Positions 27,138-34,506 of a stretch of 64,000 nucleotides of DNA are shown one piece after another. The translations under genes were made by a program, and so were the position numbers. The notes beneath the pieces are model-generated. The model made no database searches. It saw only the letters and a program-made list of their open reading frames with translations, and was not told the origin of the DNA. The stretch covers positions 71,576-135,575 of the forward strand of contig JBBDXW010000034.1 of the NCBI GenBank assembly GCA_040902105.1. Direction: 5' to 3'. How positions within the stretch are numbered: the stretch's first letter is position 1; each line of letters opens with the position of its first letter. Source of the stretch: IDS-8 sp040902105. GTDB taxonomy: Bacteria; Pseudomonadota; Gammaproteobacteria; Steroidobacterales; Woeseiaceae.

Positions 27138-27165
27138 AGCCCGAATTTAGCAAGAGAGAGTAGCC

Positions 27166-28113
27166 ATGACAAAGAAACGAGAAGCCGTCAACGTCGGCAT
27201 CGACGTCGGCAAAGCACAGCTTGATGTCTGTCTGCTGGAACGAGACATTAAACTGCAGGTGGCCAACCAGGAGGATGCCATCCGCGCACTGATAGCGCGG
27301 CTTGCCCGCTACCGCCTGGCACGCATCGTCATCGAAGCCACCGGCCGGCTGGAACAGCCCTTGGTGCGAGCCGCCCTGGCCAAAGGGTTGCCGATAATCG
27401 TGGTCTCACCGTTAAAGATCCGGCGCTATGCCGGCGCCATTGGCCAACTGGCCAAGACCGATGCGATCGATGCCCGGCTGATTGCACAGTTCGGCGCCGC
27501 GGTGAAGCCTGCAGCACATGCCCCCACCGATCCGCAGGCTCGTAAAATCAAGGATTTGATGGTCAGGCGACGCCAGCTCACCGACATGCGCACCATGGAG
27601 AAAAACCGCCAACAGGTGATGCCGGCGGATTTCCATGACAGCATCGACACCCTCATCGCGGTCTTCGATCAGCAACTCAAAGTGCTCGATCGCTGCCTCG
27701 ACCAGGCGGTCGACCAGCACTGCGTGTGGCGCCACAAACGCAAACTCCTGACCAGCATGCCTGGCATCGGCAACACCGTCGCCTACACCCTGCTTGGCGA
27801 TCTTCCTGAGCTCGGCACCCTTAGCCGAAAACAGATCGCCGCACTCACGGGCGTGGCGCCGTTCAATCGCGACAGTGGGCGCATGCGCGGCAAACGACGC
27901 ATCCGTGGCGGGCGTGCCAGTTCTCGAACCGCGCTCTTCTTGAGCGCCATGTCCGCCGTGCGCTTCAATCCAGATATCAAACGCTTCTACGAACGCCTGG
28001 TGAAGTCCGGAAAGCACCGCAAAGTCGCACTCACCGCCTGCATCCGAAAGATCGTCACGGCTCTGAATGCCATGCTACGAGATAACGTGACTTGGAAAAC
28101 TGCTATGCAATAA
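27166..28113 (+). CDS. IS110-family transposase (bridge-RNA-guided recombinase type)
   Basis: A 315-aa DEDD recombinase. The N-terminal RuvC-like domain shows NVGIDVGKAQLDVCLLERD, IVIEATGRLEQPLV and the acidic KTDAIDARLIAQFG cluster. A coiled-coil linker (about 120-180) follows, then the C-terminal Tnp domain with TSMPGIGNTVAYTLLGDLP, IAALTGVAPFNRDSG and GKRRIRGGRASSRTALFLSA, in which the Ser pair contains the catalytic Ser. The ATG follows AGAGAGAGTAGCC. Full-length and undamaged, so the copy may be active. The preceding non-coding segment is annotated separately as its likely guide RNA. Confidence 0.93.
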   Translation: MTKKREAVNVGIDVGKAQLDVCLLERDIKLQVANQEDAIRALIARLARYRLARIVIEATGRLEQPLVRAALAKGLPIIVVSPLKIRRYAGAIGQLAKTDAIDARLIAQFGAAVKPAAHAPTDPQARKIKDLMVRRRQLTDMRTMEKNRQQVMPADFHDSIDTLIAVFDQQLKVLDRCLDQAVDQHCVWRHKRKLLTSMPGIGNTVAYTLLGDLPELGTLSRKQIAALTGVAPFNRDSGRMRGKRRIRGGRASSRTALFLSAMSAVRFNPDIKRFYERLVKSGKHRKVALTACIRKIVTALNAMLRDNVTWKTAMQ

Positions 28114-28136
28114 CCCTTGACAGATCATCACAGTCG

Positions 28137-28146
28137 CTTGTTAGCG
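28137..28146 (-). other. attC-4, R'' box side (split by the IS110 element)
   Basis: On the minus strand CGCTAACAAG provides the R'' core CGCTAAC (28140-28146); the TAA of this box is also the stop codon of the cassette gene at 28141. The other half lies at 26911-26962 beyond the IS. Confidence 0.6.
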
Positions 28147-28557
28147 GGCACTTGGCATCTCGTCTCGCTTGACACCCAATAGTTGAGCCACGATGTTGAC
28201 AATTGACATCGTTGTTGCGAAGCAAACCGCCACGTCACCGCGAGAAAAGCTCTGCTCGCAGATCAAGCGCTCGGGCTTCCAATAACCCAGGGCTGCATCA
28301 AGCAACTTCCGTGCAATTGGTAGAGAGCGCATTGTCCCTGAGCCAGCCAGTTTAGTCACAAGAAGGACATCAAGTACGTCCACCGCCTCGCTCGGGCCGA
28401 CATCGCCGGCTCTTTTTCTCATCGCCGGATCCGAAATACTAATTGCGTGAGCCAAGGAGCAAAGAGCCCCGCAACAGTAACCTATGGATTGTTCGAACGA
28501 AGAATCGTCATTCGAGGAGTCAAGCAGGCTTTGAGCGATTGCCAAAAACTCCCTCAT
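28141..28557 (-). CDS. Orphan integron cassette protein (cassette 4)
   Basis: A 138-aa protein without a family I recognise. It is predicted mostly helical, has a Cys pair (YCCGALC, about 28-33) and a conserved-looking hydrophobic helix near the C-terminus (FATTMSIVNIVAQLLGV). There is no signal peptide. It stops inside the R'' box of attC-4, typical of cassette genes packed tightly against their attC. Its upstream end is fused to a truncated IS3-type orfA (4-nt overlap), so the original cassette start and ribosome site may be altered, although GGCGGGAG precedes the ATG. Confidence 0.6.
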   Translation of the reverse strand: MREFLAIAQSLLDSSNDDSSFEQSIGYCCGALCSLAHAISISDPAMRKRAGDVGPSEAVDVLDVLLVTKLAGSGTMRSLPIARKLLDAALGYWKPERLICEQSFSRGDVAVCFATTMSIVNIVAQLLGVKRDEMPSAR

Positions 28558-28805
28558 CTCCCGCCACTCATTTGTAAGTGAAACGTCCTGAGCTCGGCTG
28601 CGACTTGCTTATCCACTTCCACCCCCTTCGTCACGATCTGCCCCTCCCGCGCCTGTTTGCGCCAACGAGACAACATGAACGGGTGAATGTAAAGGGACGC
28701 GGCGACATCCTGCACTTCAACACCGGCCAGCTCACTCAATCGTACAGCGGTCGCTTTGAATTCATCACTGTATTTATAGGTCGTTCTCGGCCCTGGTTTC
28801 GGCAT
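28554..28805 (-). pseudogene. Truncated IS3-family transposase OrfA
   Basis: An 83-aa frame that begins as a normal IS3/IS911 OrfA HTH protein (YSDEFKATAVRLSELAGVEV, AASLYIHPFMLSRWRKQARE, VTKGVEVDKQVAAELR) and then breaks into seven unrelated residues. The leucine-zipper part and all of OrfB are missing. The upstream bases TAGTGGACACCCTGAACTA (minus strand, ending at 28844) resemble an IS3 terminal inverted repeat, so one IS end is kept. The remnant lies between attC-3 and cassette 4. Confidence 0.75.
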
Positions 28806-28844
28806 TTCGACACTCCTGAACAGTTAGTTCAGGGTGTCCACTAG

Positions 28845-28885
28845 ACCGTAGGAAGCATCCCCACCGTTGCATCGCGTTGTTAGGC
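28845..28885 (-). other. attC-3, truncated by the IS3 remnant
   Basis: On the minus strand R'' reads GCCTAAC (28879-28885), 14 nt after the methyltransferase stop, followed by AACGCGATGCAACGG. The symmetric half with R' is not present; the IS3 end begins at 28844. The site is therefore incomplete. Confidence 0.6.
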
Positions 28886-28898
28886 GACGTTGCACGAA

Positions 28899-29945
28899 TC
28901 AGGTCGGCCGCCCTTCGATGACGCTCATTGGTGACGCGGTGGGCACCACGGCGCTGAGACGAAAGCCGGCTTCCCGCAGAAGTTCCTCATATTGATCGGT
29001 CGTGCGTTCCTGTCCGCCAAGTGCCACGAGCATTACGAAGTCCATGATCTTCCCCGCATGCGGTTCATTTCCCGGCGGGATGACCGCTTCTATGAGGAGG
29101 AGTCGCCCCGCCTTTGTCATGGCCTGGCGGCACTTCTTGAGAATTGCCACAGCGCGATCATGATTCCAGTCATGAATAATCCAACTTAGGATATAAGCAT
29201 CGCCTCCGGCAGGAACTTCGGCGAAAAAATCGCCGCTCCGAACCTCGCAACGATCGGCAAGTCCCGCCGATGCCATCAACTCCTGTGCGCCCGCCGCCAC
29301 GTGAGGCAGATCGAAGAGGACGCCCTTCAGATGGGTGTTGCTCAGCAGGATCGTACGCAACAGCGTGCCATGCCCGCCGCCGACGTCGATAAGTGTCACA
29401 ACATCAGAAAAATCGTATGCCTTGGCGATCGCGTTCGCGACCTCGTGGCCGAATTCTCCCATGGCGGCATTGAATACGTCGCCCTCGTGCGGGTGTGCCG
29501 CCAGGTACGTAAAGAATTCGGTGCCCAACACCTGCTTCAAAACGGGCTCGCCCGTCTGGACGCTGTGGAGAGCGTCGGCGAATGTCTTTGGCCACAATGG
29601 CAGGCCCGTCATTCTGACCCACGAGCGCAACGAAGCCGGCCCACCCGTGCGCAGCAATTCACTGATCGCGGTCTGGGCGAAGCGGCCGCCGTCAATTTCG
29701 GAGAACACGCCTACGCTGCTCAAGAGCCGGAGAACTCGGTAGAGCGACGGGGAATGTGTGGAAGTCTCTCGTGCAAGCGTGTCAATCGCCTGGGGGCCGT
29801 CAGCCAGCAGATCCGAGATGCCTAGGTTGGTGGCGAGCGTGAGGGCCGCCTGGATCGTGACTCCTTCGGTGAGAAGGAAGAGCCGCATCGGCGGAGGAAG
29901 AGTTTCTACAGCTCCATCATGCTCAATCGCATAAGTCAGTGGCAC
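28899..29945 (-). CDS. SAM-dependent O-methyltransferase (cassette 3)
   Basis: A 348-aa methyltransferase of the plant-caffeate/hydroxyneurosporene O-methyltransferase type. Residues 20-105 form the winged-helix dimerisation domain (ISDLLADGPQAIDTLARET, SLYRVLRLLSSVGVF). The Rossmann domain has the SAM motif LIDVGGGHGTLLRTIL (about 185-200), FDLPHVAAGA, and the catalytic region LSWIIHDWNHDRAVAILK with His as candidate base. The C-terminus EELLREAGFRLSAVVPTASP is typical. It is unusually complete for an integron cassette. A GGAGG ribosome site directly follows the cassette start. The substrate is unknown. Confidence 0.85.
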   Translation of the reverse strand: MPLTYAIEHDGAVETLPPPMRLFLLTEGVTIQAALTLATNLGISDLLADGPQAIDTLARETSTHSPSLYRVLRLLSSVGVFSEIDGGRFAQTAISELLRTGGPASLRSWVRMTGLPLWPKTFADALHSVQTGEPVLKQVLGTEFFTYLAAHPHEGDVFNAAMGEFGHEVANAIAKAYDFSDVVTLIDVGGGHGTLLRTILLSNTHLKGVLFDLPHVAAGAQELMASAGLADRCEVRSGDFFAEVPAGGDAYILSWIIHDWNHDRAVAILKKCRQAMTKAGRLLLIEAVIPPGNEPHAGKIMDFVMLVALGGQERTTDQYEELLREAGFRLSAVVPTASPMSVIEGRPT

Positions 29946-29957
29946 CGAGCACCTCCT

Positions 29958-30034
29958 TACAACTAGCGACGCTGGCCGAACGACCGTGCTCAGCCGCGCG
30001 CCGAAGGCGCGTCGGCTGCAGCGCGTTGTTGGGC
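29958..30034 (-). other. attC-2 recombination site
   Basis: Read on the minus strand: R'' GCCCAAC (30028-30034), L'' CGCTG, an imperfect hairpin CAGCCG-a-CGCGC / GCGCGCGGCTG with one extrahelical base, L' CAGCG, and R' GTTGTAA (29958-29964). R'' is exactly complementary to the GTTGGGC that opens the same cassette at 31502-31508, as required if the cassette circularises. Confidence 0.85.
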
Positions 30035-30035
30035 C

Positions 30036-31445
30036 TCACTTGGAAGGCTCTCCGGGCATGATTCGCTCGCCGACGCGCCATGAGCCGCCGGTCAGGGCGG
30101 TGATGTGCCCCCGGTCTTCGCGAACGAAAGCCAGCCTGGCGCGCCCGTCTTCGCGTGCGAACAGATCCGTGCCGATCGGCACCCAGCGATCGCCCCATAG
30201 CTGGAGCGCACCATCATCGACCGTGACGTCGAACTCCGGAACCGGTGGGCGATTCGCGCATGTGTGGCAGTTGAAGCTCGCCCGATACGAGCCGGCATAG
30301 GGCGGAAGATCCACCCCGTGCAAAGCCACGGGAGCCACGGCCTGTCCCGGGAGCAGTTGATCGAGCAGCAGCTGGCGCACCGCAAAGCGCAGCGAGGAGC
30401 CTTCGCCATGATGGATGATAAAGAAACCGAGACTCTCCTCGGGCACGACCACGAGCAGGCTGGCGAAACCGCCGATGTCGCCGCCGTGTTCCGCAACGCC
30501 GCGTCCGTTCACCGAGTCCAGCTGGAAGCCGTAGCCCCAGCCTGGCACGTCCGGATGCAGGGTCGCCTGGGTCGTCATCATTGTGCGCAGCGTGGCACGC
30601 GATAGGATCGTCGCTTCGGTGAGGCCGATCAGGAGACGGCCCATGTCTATCGCCGACGAAACGGCCGAAGCGACCGGCGGCGTGGAATACCACTCGTAAT
30701 CCATCCGCCGCGACTTGCCGTCGTCGATCTCATAAGGGGCCGCCAGGCCACCGTCGTCGCCGGCCCTCATCATGATCCGCGAATCGTTCATGATGAGGGG
30801 ACGGAAGATCCGGGACCGCACGTAGTCCGCGTAGCCCGAGCCGGTGATCTCTTCCACAAGCAGCCCGGCGAGCGCCATCCCGTAGCTCGAATACGACGTG
30901 AATATGCCGGGCGGCCGGTACTGGACGAGGTGGTCGGACAGGAAATCACGCAAGGGCCGGATATCCGCCGCGCTATCCGCGCGCCGGCCGGGCAACTCGT
31001 CGAGACCTGATGTGTGCCTGAGCAGATCGGCCACGATGATCGGCGAGTCGTACTCGTCGGGCACACGCAGTCGCTTGACGTACGTGGCGACTTCTCCGTC
31101 GAGCGACAGTTTTCCTGCCTCAACGAGTTGCATCGCGGCTATCGCGGTCAGAACTTTGGTGATGGACGCAATGGGCCACACGGTATTCGCGTCGGCGGCT
31201 TGAGGCGCCTCGACATCTGCGAGTCCGTATCCGCGGGCGTGGACGATACGGCCGTCGCGAACCACCACCAAGGCCGCGCCCGGCGTGCCGGTGCGCCGTA
31301 GCTCGGACTCGATCTTCGCGTCGATCGGGCGAAGGGCAGGGTCCACGACGCTTCGCGAAGCGCCCGGCTCCGGAAGTTGCGACACATCCGCATGACAGGC
31401 CGCGAGCAGCAGGGCGAGATAGATTGGCGTGTGCAAGGACGTCAC
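30036..31445 (-). CDS. Serine beta-lactamase-fold hydrolase, lipoprotein (cassette 2)
   Basis: A 469-aa protein of the class C beta-lactamase/DD-peptidase-like family. The signal LALLLAAC is a lipobox with Cys 17, so it is probably anchored in a membrane. The active-site motifs are SITK (Ser in VWPIASITKVLTAI, about 96), YSS (FTSYSSYGMALAGLL) and HGG (GVAEHGGDIGGFASLL). A C-terminal extension of about 110 residues with a Cys pair (FNCHTC) resembles the domain found in esterase-like members. True beta-lactamase activity is not implied; many relatives are esterases or peptidases. It fills the second cassette of the integron. Confidence 0.85.
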   Translation of the reverse strand: MTSLHTPIYLALLLAACHADVSQLPEPGASRSVVDPALRPIDAKIESELRRTGTPGAALVVVRDGRIVHARGYGLADVEAPQAADANTVWPIASITKVLTAIAAMQLVEAGKLSLDGEVATYVKRLRVPDEYDSPIIVADLLRHTSGLDELPGRRADSAADIRPLRDFLSDHLVQYRPPGIFTSYSSYGMALAGLLVEEITGSGYADYVRSRIFRPLIMNDSRIMMRAGDDGGLAAPYEIDDGKSRRMDYEWYSTPPVASAVSSAIDMGRLLIGLTEATILSRATLRTMMTTQATLHPDVPGWGYGFQLDSVNGRGVAEHGGDIGGFASLLVVVPEESLGFFIIHHGEGSSLRFAVRQLLLDQLLPGQAVAPVALHGVDLPPYAGSYRASFNCHTCANRPPVPEFDVTVDDGALQLWGDRWVPIGTDLFAREDGRARLAFVREDRGHITALTGGSWRVGERIMPGEPSK

Positions 31446-31501
31446 GGCTTGTGCCCTCCAACCGATCGGATCTCGTAGACCCGTGAACGAATCACCGTGA
31501 G

Positions 31502-31560
31502 GCCCAACGCTCCGCTAATGTGCGCCGCTTTCGGCGTCACCATTGAGCGGTTTGTTATGA
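31502..31560 (-). other. attC-1 recombination site
   Basis: On the minus strand: R'' TCATAAC (31554-31560), L'' CCGCT, a hairpin GTG-a-CGCCG-aaag-CGGCG-CAC with one bulged base, L' AGCGG and R' GTTGGGC (31502-31508). R'' is exactly complementary to GTTATGA at the start of cassette 1 (32468-32474). The bulged base is the asymmetry that directs attC strand choice. Confidence 0.88.
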
Positions 31561-31575
31561 GTAATGGCCACAGTA

Positions 31576-32448
31576 CTATCCTATAACCTGACTGCGAAAT
31601 TCATTAATAGCCATCGCATGTTCTGACTCAAGGCCCGGGATTGTCCAGATAGCCCATTGGCTGAAATTATTAAATTTAGGTCTTTCTTCCAAAATATCAG
31701 TTACTACTGATGTTGATGCGAGAACAGCGACAATTCTGCTTGAAGATAGGTATTTTAAGAAATGACGTTCATGCCTCCCTAGAAATTCCATGTTACGAGC
31801 ATGTAGCTTATCGCCTGCTTCTTGAAATTTCTTTGCTTTTAGCAAAACGCCTTCTGGAATCAGATTGTCTATATTCATAGCAACAATACCAAAATCATGC
31901 CTTTTCTCTATCTGGGACACAGAATTAGATAATACTTTCGGAACACCATTTTCTGAAAAGATTTTTTTACACGGCAGGGCAATACTAAGTTGATTTATAT
32001 TAACTACTACATCAGGCTCATCTAAGACTGTACCCGGGATAACTTTCTTAATTTTTGTAAATGCTTCAAGCTCCCACAGGATGCTTTTCGCATGCGAGAT
32101 ATTCCTATTAAAGAAATCCAGAGATCCGTTTAGTAGATCTTTTAAGTATTTATCTTTGTTTTTTTCAGACTCTAGTAATTTGATAGCGCTATAAATCCGT
32201 TCAATATGGAGTGTACTGAAGAATTTGTTCATATCAGTACCTGCAATATTTTCTTTAGCCCACTCTGAAGCGACATCCGTAGCATCACTTAATAATGAAA
32301 ATAGCTGGTGCCCACGGTGAATCTTGATATTAGATCGAGAGTATAAGTTTTCAATGCCTGTAATATGAGAACTTATAGCCTCATGGCCAAAACTTTGCTT
32401 ATCTGATCTTTCCGTGACACTCATATATTTCTCGAAATCTCGAAGCAA
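31576..32448 (-). CDS. Orphan AT-rich cassette protein (cassette 1)
   Basis: A 290-aa protein with no family I recognise. Base composition is far lower in GC than the surrounding genes, and AAA/AAT/ATA codons are frequent, pointing to a foreign origin. No signal peptide or membrane helix is evident; a helical, lysine-rich middle (IKLLESEKNKDKYLKDLL) precedes a segment PGTVLDEPDVVVNINQLSIA, which with the following conserved-looking PCKKIF could be a nuclease-type beta strand, but this is speculation. It is the cassette nearest attI, so it would be the most recently acquired and best expressed if the array was built in the usual way. Confidence 0.75.
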   Translation of the reverse strand: MLRDFEKYMSVTERSDKQSFGHEAISSHITGIENLYSRSNIKIHRGHQLFSLLSDATDVASEWAKENIAGTDMNKFFSTLHIERIYSAIKLLESEKNKDKYLKDLLNGSLDFFNRNISHAKSILWELEAFTKIKKVIPGTVLDEPDVVVNINQLSIALPCKKIFSENGVPKVLSNSVSQIEKRHDFGIVAMNIDNLIPEGVLLKAKKFQEAGDKLHARNMEFLGRHERHFLKYLSSSRIVAVLASTSVVTDILEERPKFNNFSQWAIWTIPGLESEHAMAINEFRSQVIG

Positions 32449-32467
32449 CCACGATGCTCAAAATTAC

Positions 32468-32474
32468 TCATAAC
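32468..32474 (-). other. attI/cassette 1 junction (GTTATGA)
   Basis: The minus-strand heptamer GTTATGA fits the GTTRRRY-type core at the boundary between attI and the first cassette, 20 nt upstream of its gene. The attI region then extends over 32475-32683 to the integrase start, a 210-nt stretch with no gene. The match to R'' of attC-1 supports the position. Confidence 0.75.
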
Positions 32475-32683
32475 AGTGATTAGGCCGCGTTACGCGATAT
32501 TGAATTATCGTGCGCGCTTCATAACTCCGAATTCGCGGCATTATTCGGTGACCTCAATCTTTCATGAATTCAAAACCTTACTCCATTTCTCCGGTATTCG
32601 CCACGTAATATCGTGACTTCCTCTTTTCCCGAATCCAATACTATTGCTCGTATACACAACATCAATCGGCGGCGGAAAAAGGA

Positions 32684-33670
32684 ATGGACTCCACAGTTCA
32701 CCCACCAAAGCTTCGGGAGAAGGTTCGGGCTGTCATTCGAACTCGCCGCTACAGCCGCCGCACGGAGAAATCCTATTGGTATTGGATTCGCTATTGTTTT
32801 CATGATCTGCGCCATCCGTCGACGATGGGGGCACGCGAAGTGCGGGAGTTCCTGACTTGGCTTGCGGTTAATCGCAATGTCGCGGCGGCCGCTCAGAATC
32901 AAGCCTTGAATGCCTTGGTATTTCTGTATAGTACGGTACTGGAACAGCCGCTCGGCTCTATTGGCAACACAGTACGCGCGAAGCGTCCACCCCGGCTCCC
33001 GGTGGTACTGTCCCACGACGAAGCCATGGCAATCATAACGGAGCTGAAAATGCCTTATCGGCTGATGGCGTCATTGATGTACGGTGCCGGGTTACGGATA
33101 GTTGAGTCTGCTCGCCTGCGGGTAAAGGACATTGATTTCTCGCAGTGTGTAATCACGGTGCGTGACGGGAAAGGCGGGAAGGATCGTACGACTCTTCTGC
33201 CGGAGTTGCTCTGCGAACCGCTGCGAGATCGCGTAGCGGACGTCCGGCAAGACTGCATGACATAAACAACAGCCGATCGGATCCCGGTGACTCTCCCGTT
33301 TGCCTTTGCCCGCAAATACCCGAGCGCTTCAACCTCTGTGCAGTGGCAATGGCTGTTTCCGTCTCTCAGCTTCTGCCGCGATGAACGTGGGGCGGTTATG
33401 CAACATCATATTCATACCAGCAGCGTGCAAAAGGCAGTAAGGGCGGCGGCACAGCAAGTCGCCCTCGGCAAACCCGTGGGTTGCCACACGTTCCGCCACA
33501 GCTTTGCCACGGAGTTGCTACGCCGAGGCAGCGACATCCGCACCGTTCAGGAACTGCTTGGACATAAGGATGCGCGGACTACACAGATTTATACGCACGT
33601 CCTCGGTCAGGGGCTTGCAGGTGTCCGCAGTCCATTGGACAGAACCTCAGATGCTATGCAATCAGTTTAA
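32684..33670 (+). pseudogene. intI: Integron integrase with one in-frame stop codon
   Basis: The frame encodes a 328-residue tyrosine recombinase interrupted by a single TAA at 33263-33265 (codon 194). Both parts are in the same frame, and the spacing to family motifs is unchanged, so a nonsense change (for example CAA to TAA) is sufficient. N-terminal SAM-like domain: RTRRYSRRTEKSYWYWI. Catalytic motifs: GAGLRIVESARLRV (Arg), HTFRHSFATELL (His-x-x-Arg), LLGHKDARTTQIYTHV (His and Tyr). The IntI-specific insertion is present (LPFAFARKYPSA, then WQWLFPS). Orientation is opposite to the cassettes, as in integrons. If real, the stop leaves the array without its own active integrase. Confidence 0.9.
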
Positions 33671-33845
33671 GCCTTGGGTTACCGGTGTTTCCTCAGGTAG
33701 ATTGGAGGAAAAGTTTCCGCGGTAATTCCTGCCGGCGCCAGCCGGCCCCGGTCAGGCTCCCTTCGCCGCCGCCCGCACCGGTGCCTCGTCTGGCCAGAGC
33801 GGATTCAGTGGAATCGAGCGGCCGGGGTCGCCGCCGTCGGTGGAC

Positions 33846-34448
33846 TTATTGTGAGGACTGCCTTTCGAGATTCTTCCCAATCAAGTGATCGAGGCTCAGT
33901 TTTCCCGCACCTGTAAAAAATAACGCCAGCAGCATGACGAAGTAGGTGATTGCCCACTCGATGCCGTTGTTCGATACGACGAAGTTGCCGGTCTCGGTCA
34001 GCCAGTCGTAGTTGCCGTGATCGCGCAAGAGGTCCTTCGCCTTGTCCAGGCGCTCGACCGCACCGTCGATGTTCGCTCCCGGAAACGGACTCTGCGGATC
34101 GGCAACGGCCTGCCAGCCGTTTTCGAGGTGCACCTTGAATGCGGCCACCAGCATCTGAATCATCAGCGGAATGGCAAACCAGCGGGTTGCGAGTCCCAGC
34201 AGCAGGGCGCCGGCGCCGAGCACTTCCGTGCTAACGGCGAGCCAGGCCATCAGTGCCGGGAACGGCAAACCGAGCCCCCATTCCGCATTGCCGAACCATT
34301 CGATGACGTTGTCCATGCCACCAAGCTTGTTGGTACCGGCGACCCAGAAGACCGGCACCAGGTACAGGCGCAGGGCGAGCGGACCGAGGAAGTCGACCTT
34401 TCGCGTCGCATCGAGCCAGCCCTGCAGTCGTGTCATGAGTTGCAACAT
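33846..34448 (-). CDS. DoxX-family membrane protein
   Basis: A 200-aa inner-membrane protein with four hydrophobic helices (about 20-45, 65-85, 90-110, 165-190) and a hydrophilic loop of about 50 residues between helices 3 and 4. The signature ALRLYLVPVFWVAGTNKLGG and VSTEVLGAGALLLGLATRWF identify DoxX. It sits 58 bp downstream of the DUF2063 gene and is probably in one operon with DUF692-DUF2063-DoxX. In bufferin-type loci a DoxX protein accompanies the DUF692 and DUF2063 maturation proteins; it may handle copper or redox tasks there. Confidence 0.87.
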   Translation of the reverse strand: MLQLMTRLQGWLDATRKVDFLGPLALRLYLVPVFWVAGTNKLGGMDNVIEWFGNAEWGLGLPFPALMAWLAVSTEVLGAGALLLGLATRWFAIPLMIQMLVAAFKVHLENGWQAVADPQSPFPGANIDGAVERLDKAKDLLRDHGNYDWLTETGNFVVSNNGIEWAITYFVMLLALFFTGAGKLSLDHLIGKNLERQSSQ

Positions 34449-34506
34449 TGCGTGCTCCGGATTCGTTCTTGATTTGGTTCCTGCAGCTGACCGGCGCTGC
34501 CGGGAT

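Larger units (their letters stand above)
26963..28136 (+). mobile_element. IS110-family insertion sequence inserted in attC-4
   Basis: The ends are inferred from a shared CG dinucleotide: TGCAG-CG-ATTTG at the left (CG at 26961-26962) and CACAGT-CG-CTTG at the right (CG at 28135-28136). This gives an element of about 1.17 kb, normal for IS110. It holds a transposase gene (27166-28113) and a structured non-coding region upstream (27000-27137). IS110 elements lack terminal inverted repeats and target duplications, consistent with what is seen. The exact boundary could shift by one or two bases. Confidence 0.7.
26911..33670. mobile_element. Chromosomal integron with four cassettes
   Basis: The elements in order from right to left are intI (plus strand, stop-interrupted), attI, cassette 1 (orphan), attC-1, cassette 2 (beta-lactamase fold), attC-2, cassette 3 (methyltransferase), truncated attC-3, IS3 remnant, cassette 4 (orphan) and attC-4 split by IS110. 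All cassette genes are on the minus strand. The array lies between the PDH operon and the DoxX gene. Evidence is the integrase, correct polarity and self-complementary cassette ends. Confidence 0.85.

Noticed and set aside
33239..33290. A frameshift in intI
   Set aside because: Both parts are in the same frame, and the number of residues between motifs is normal, so one stop codon is the simpler reading.
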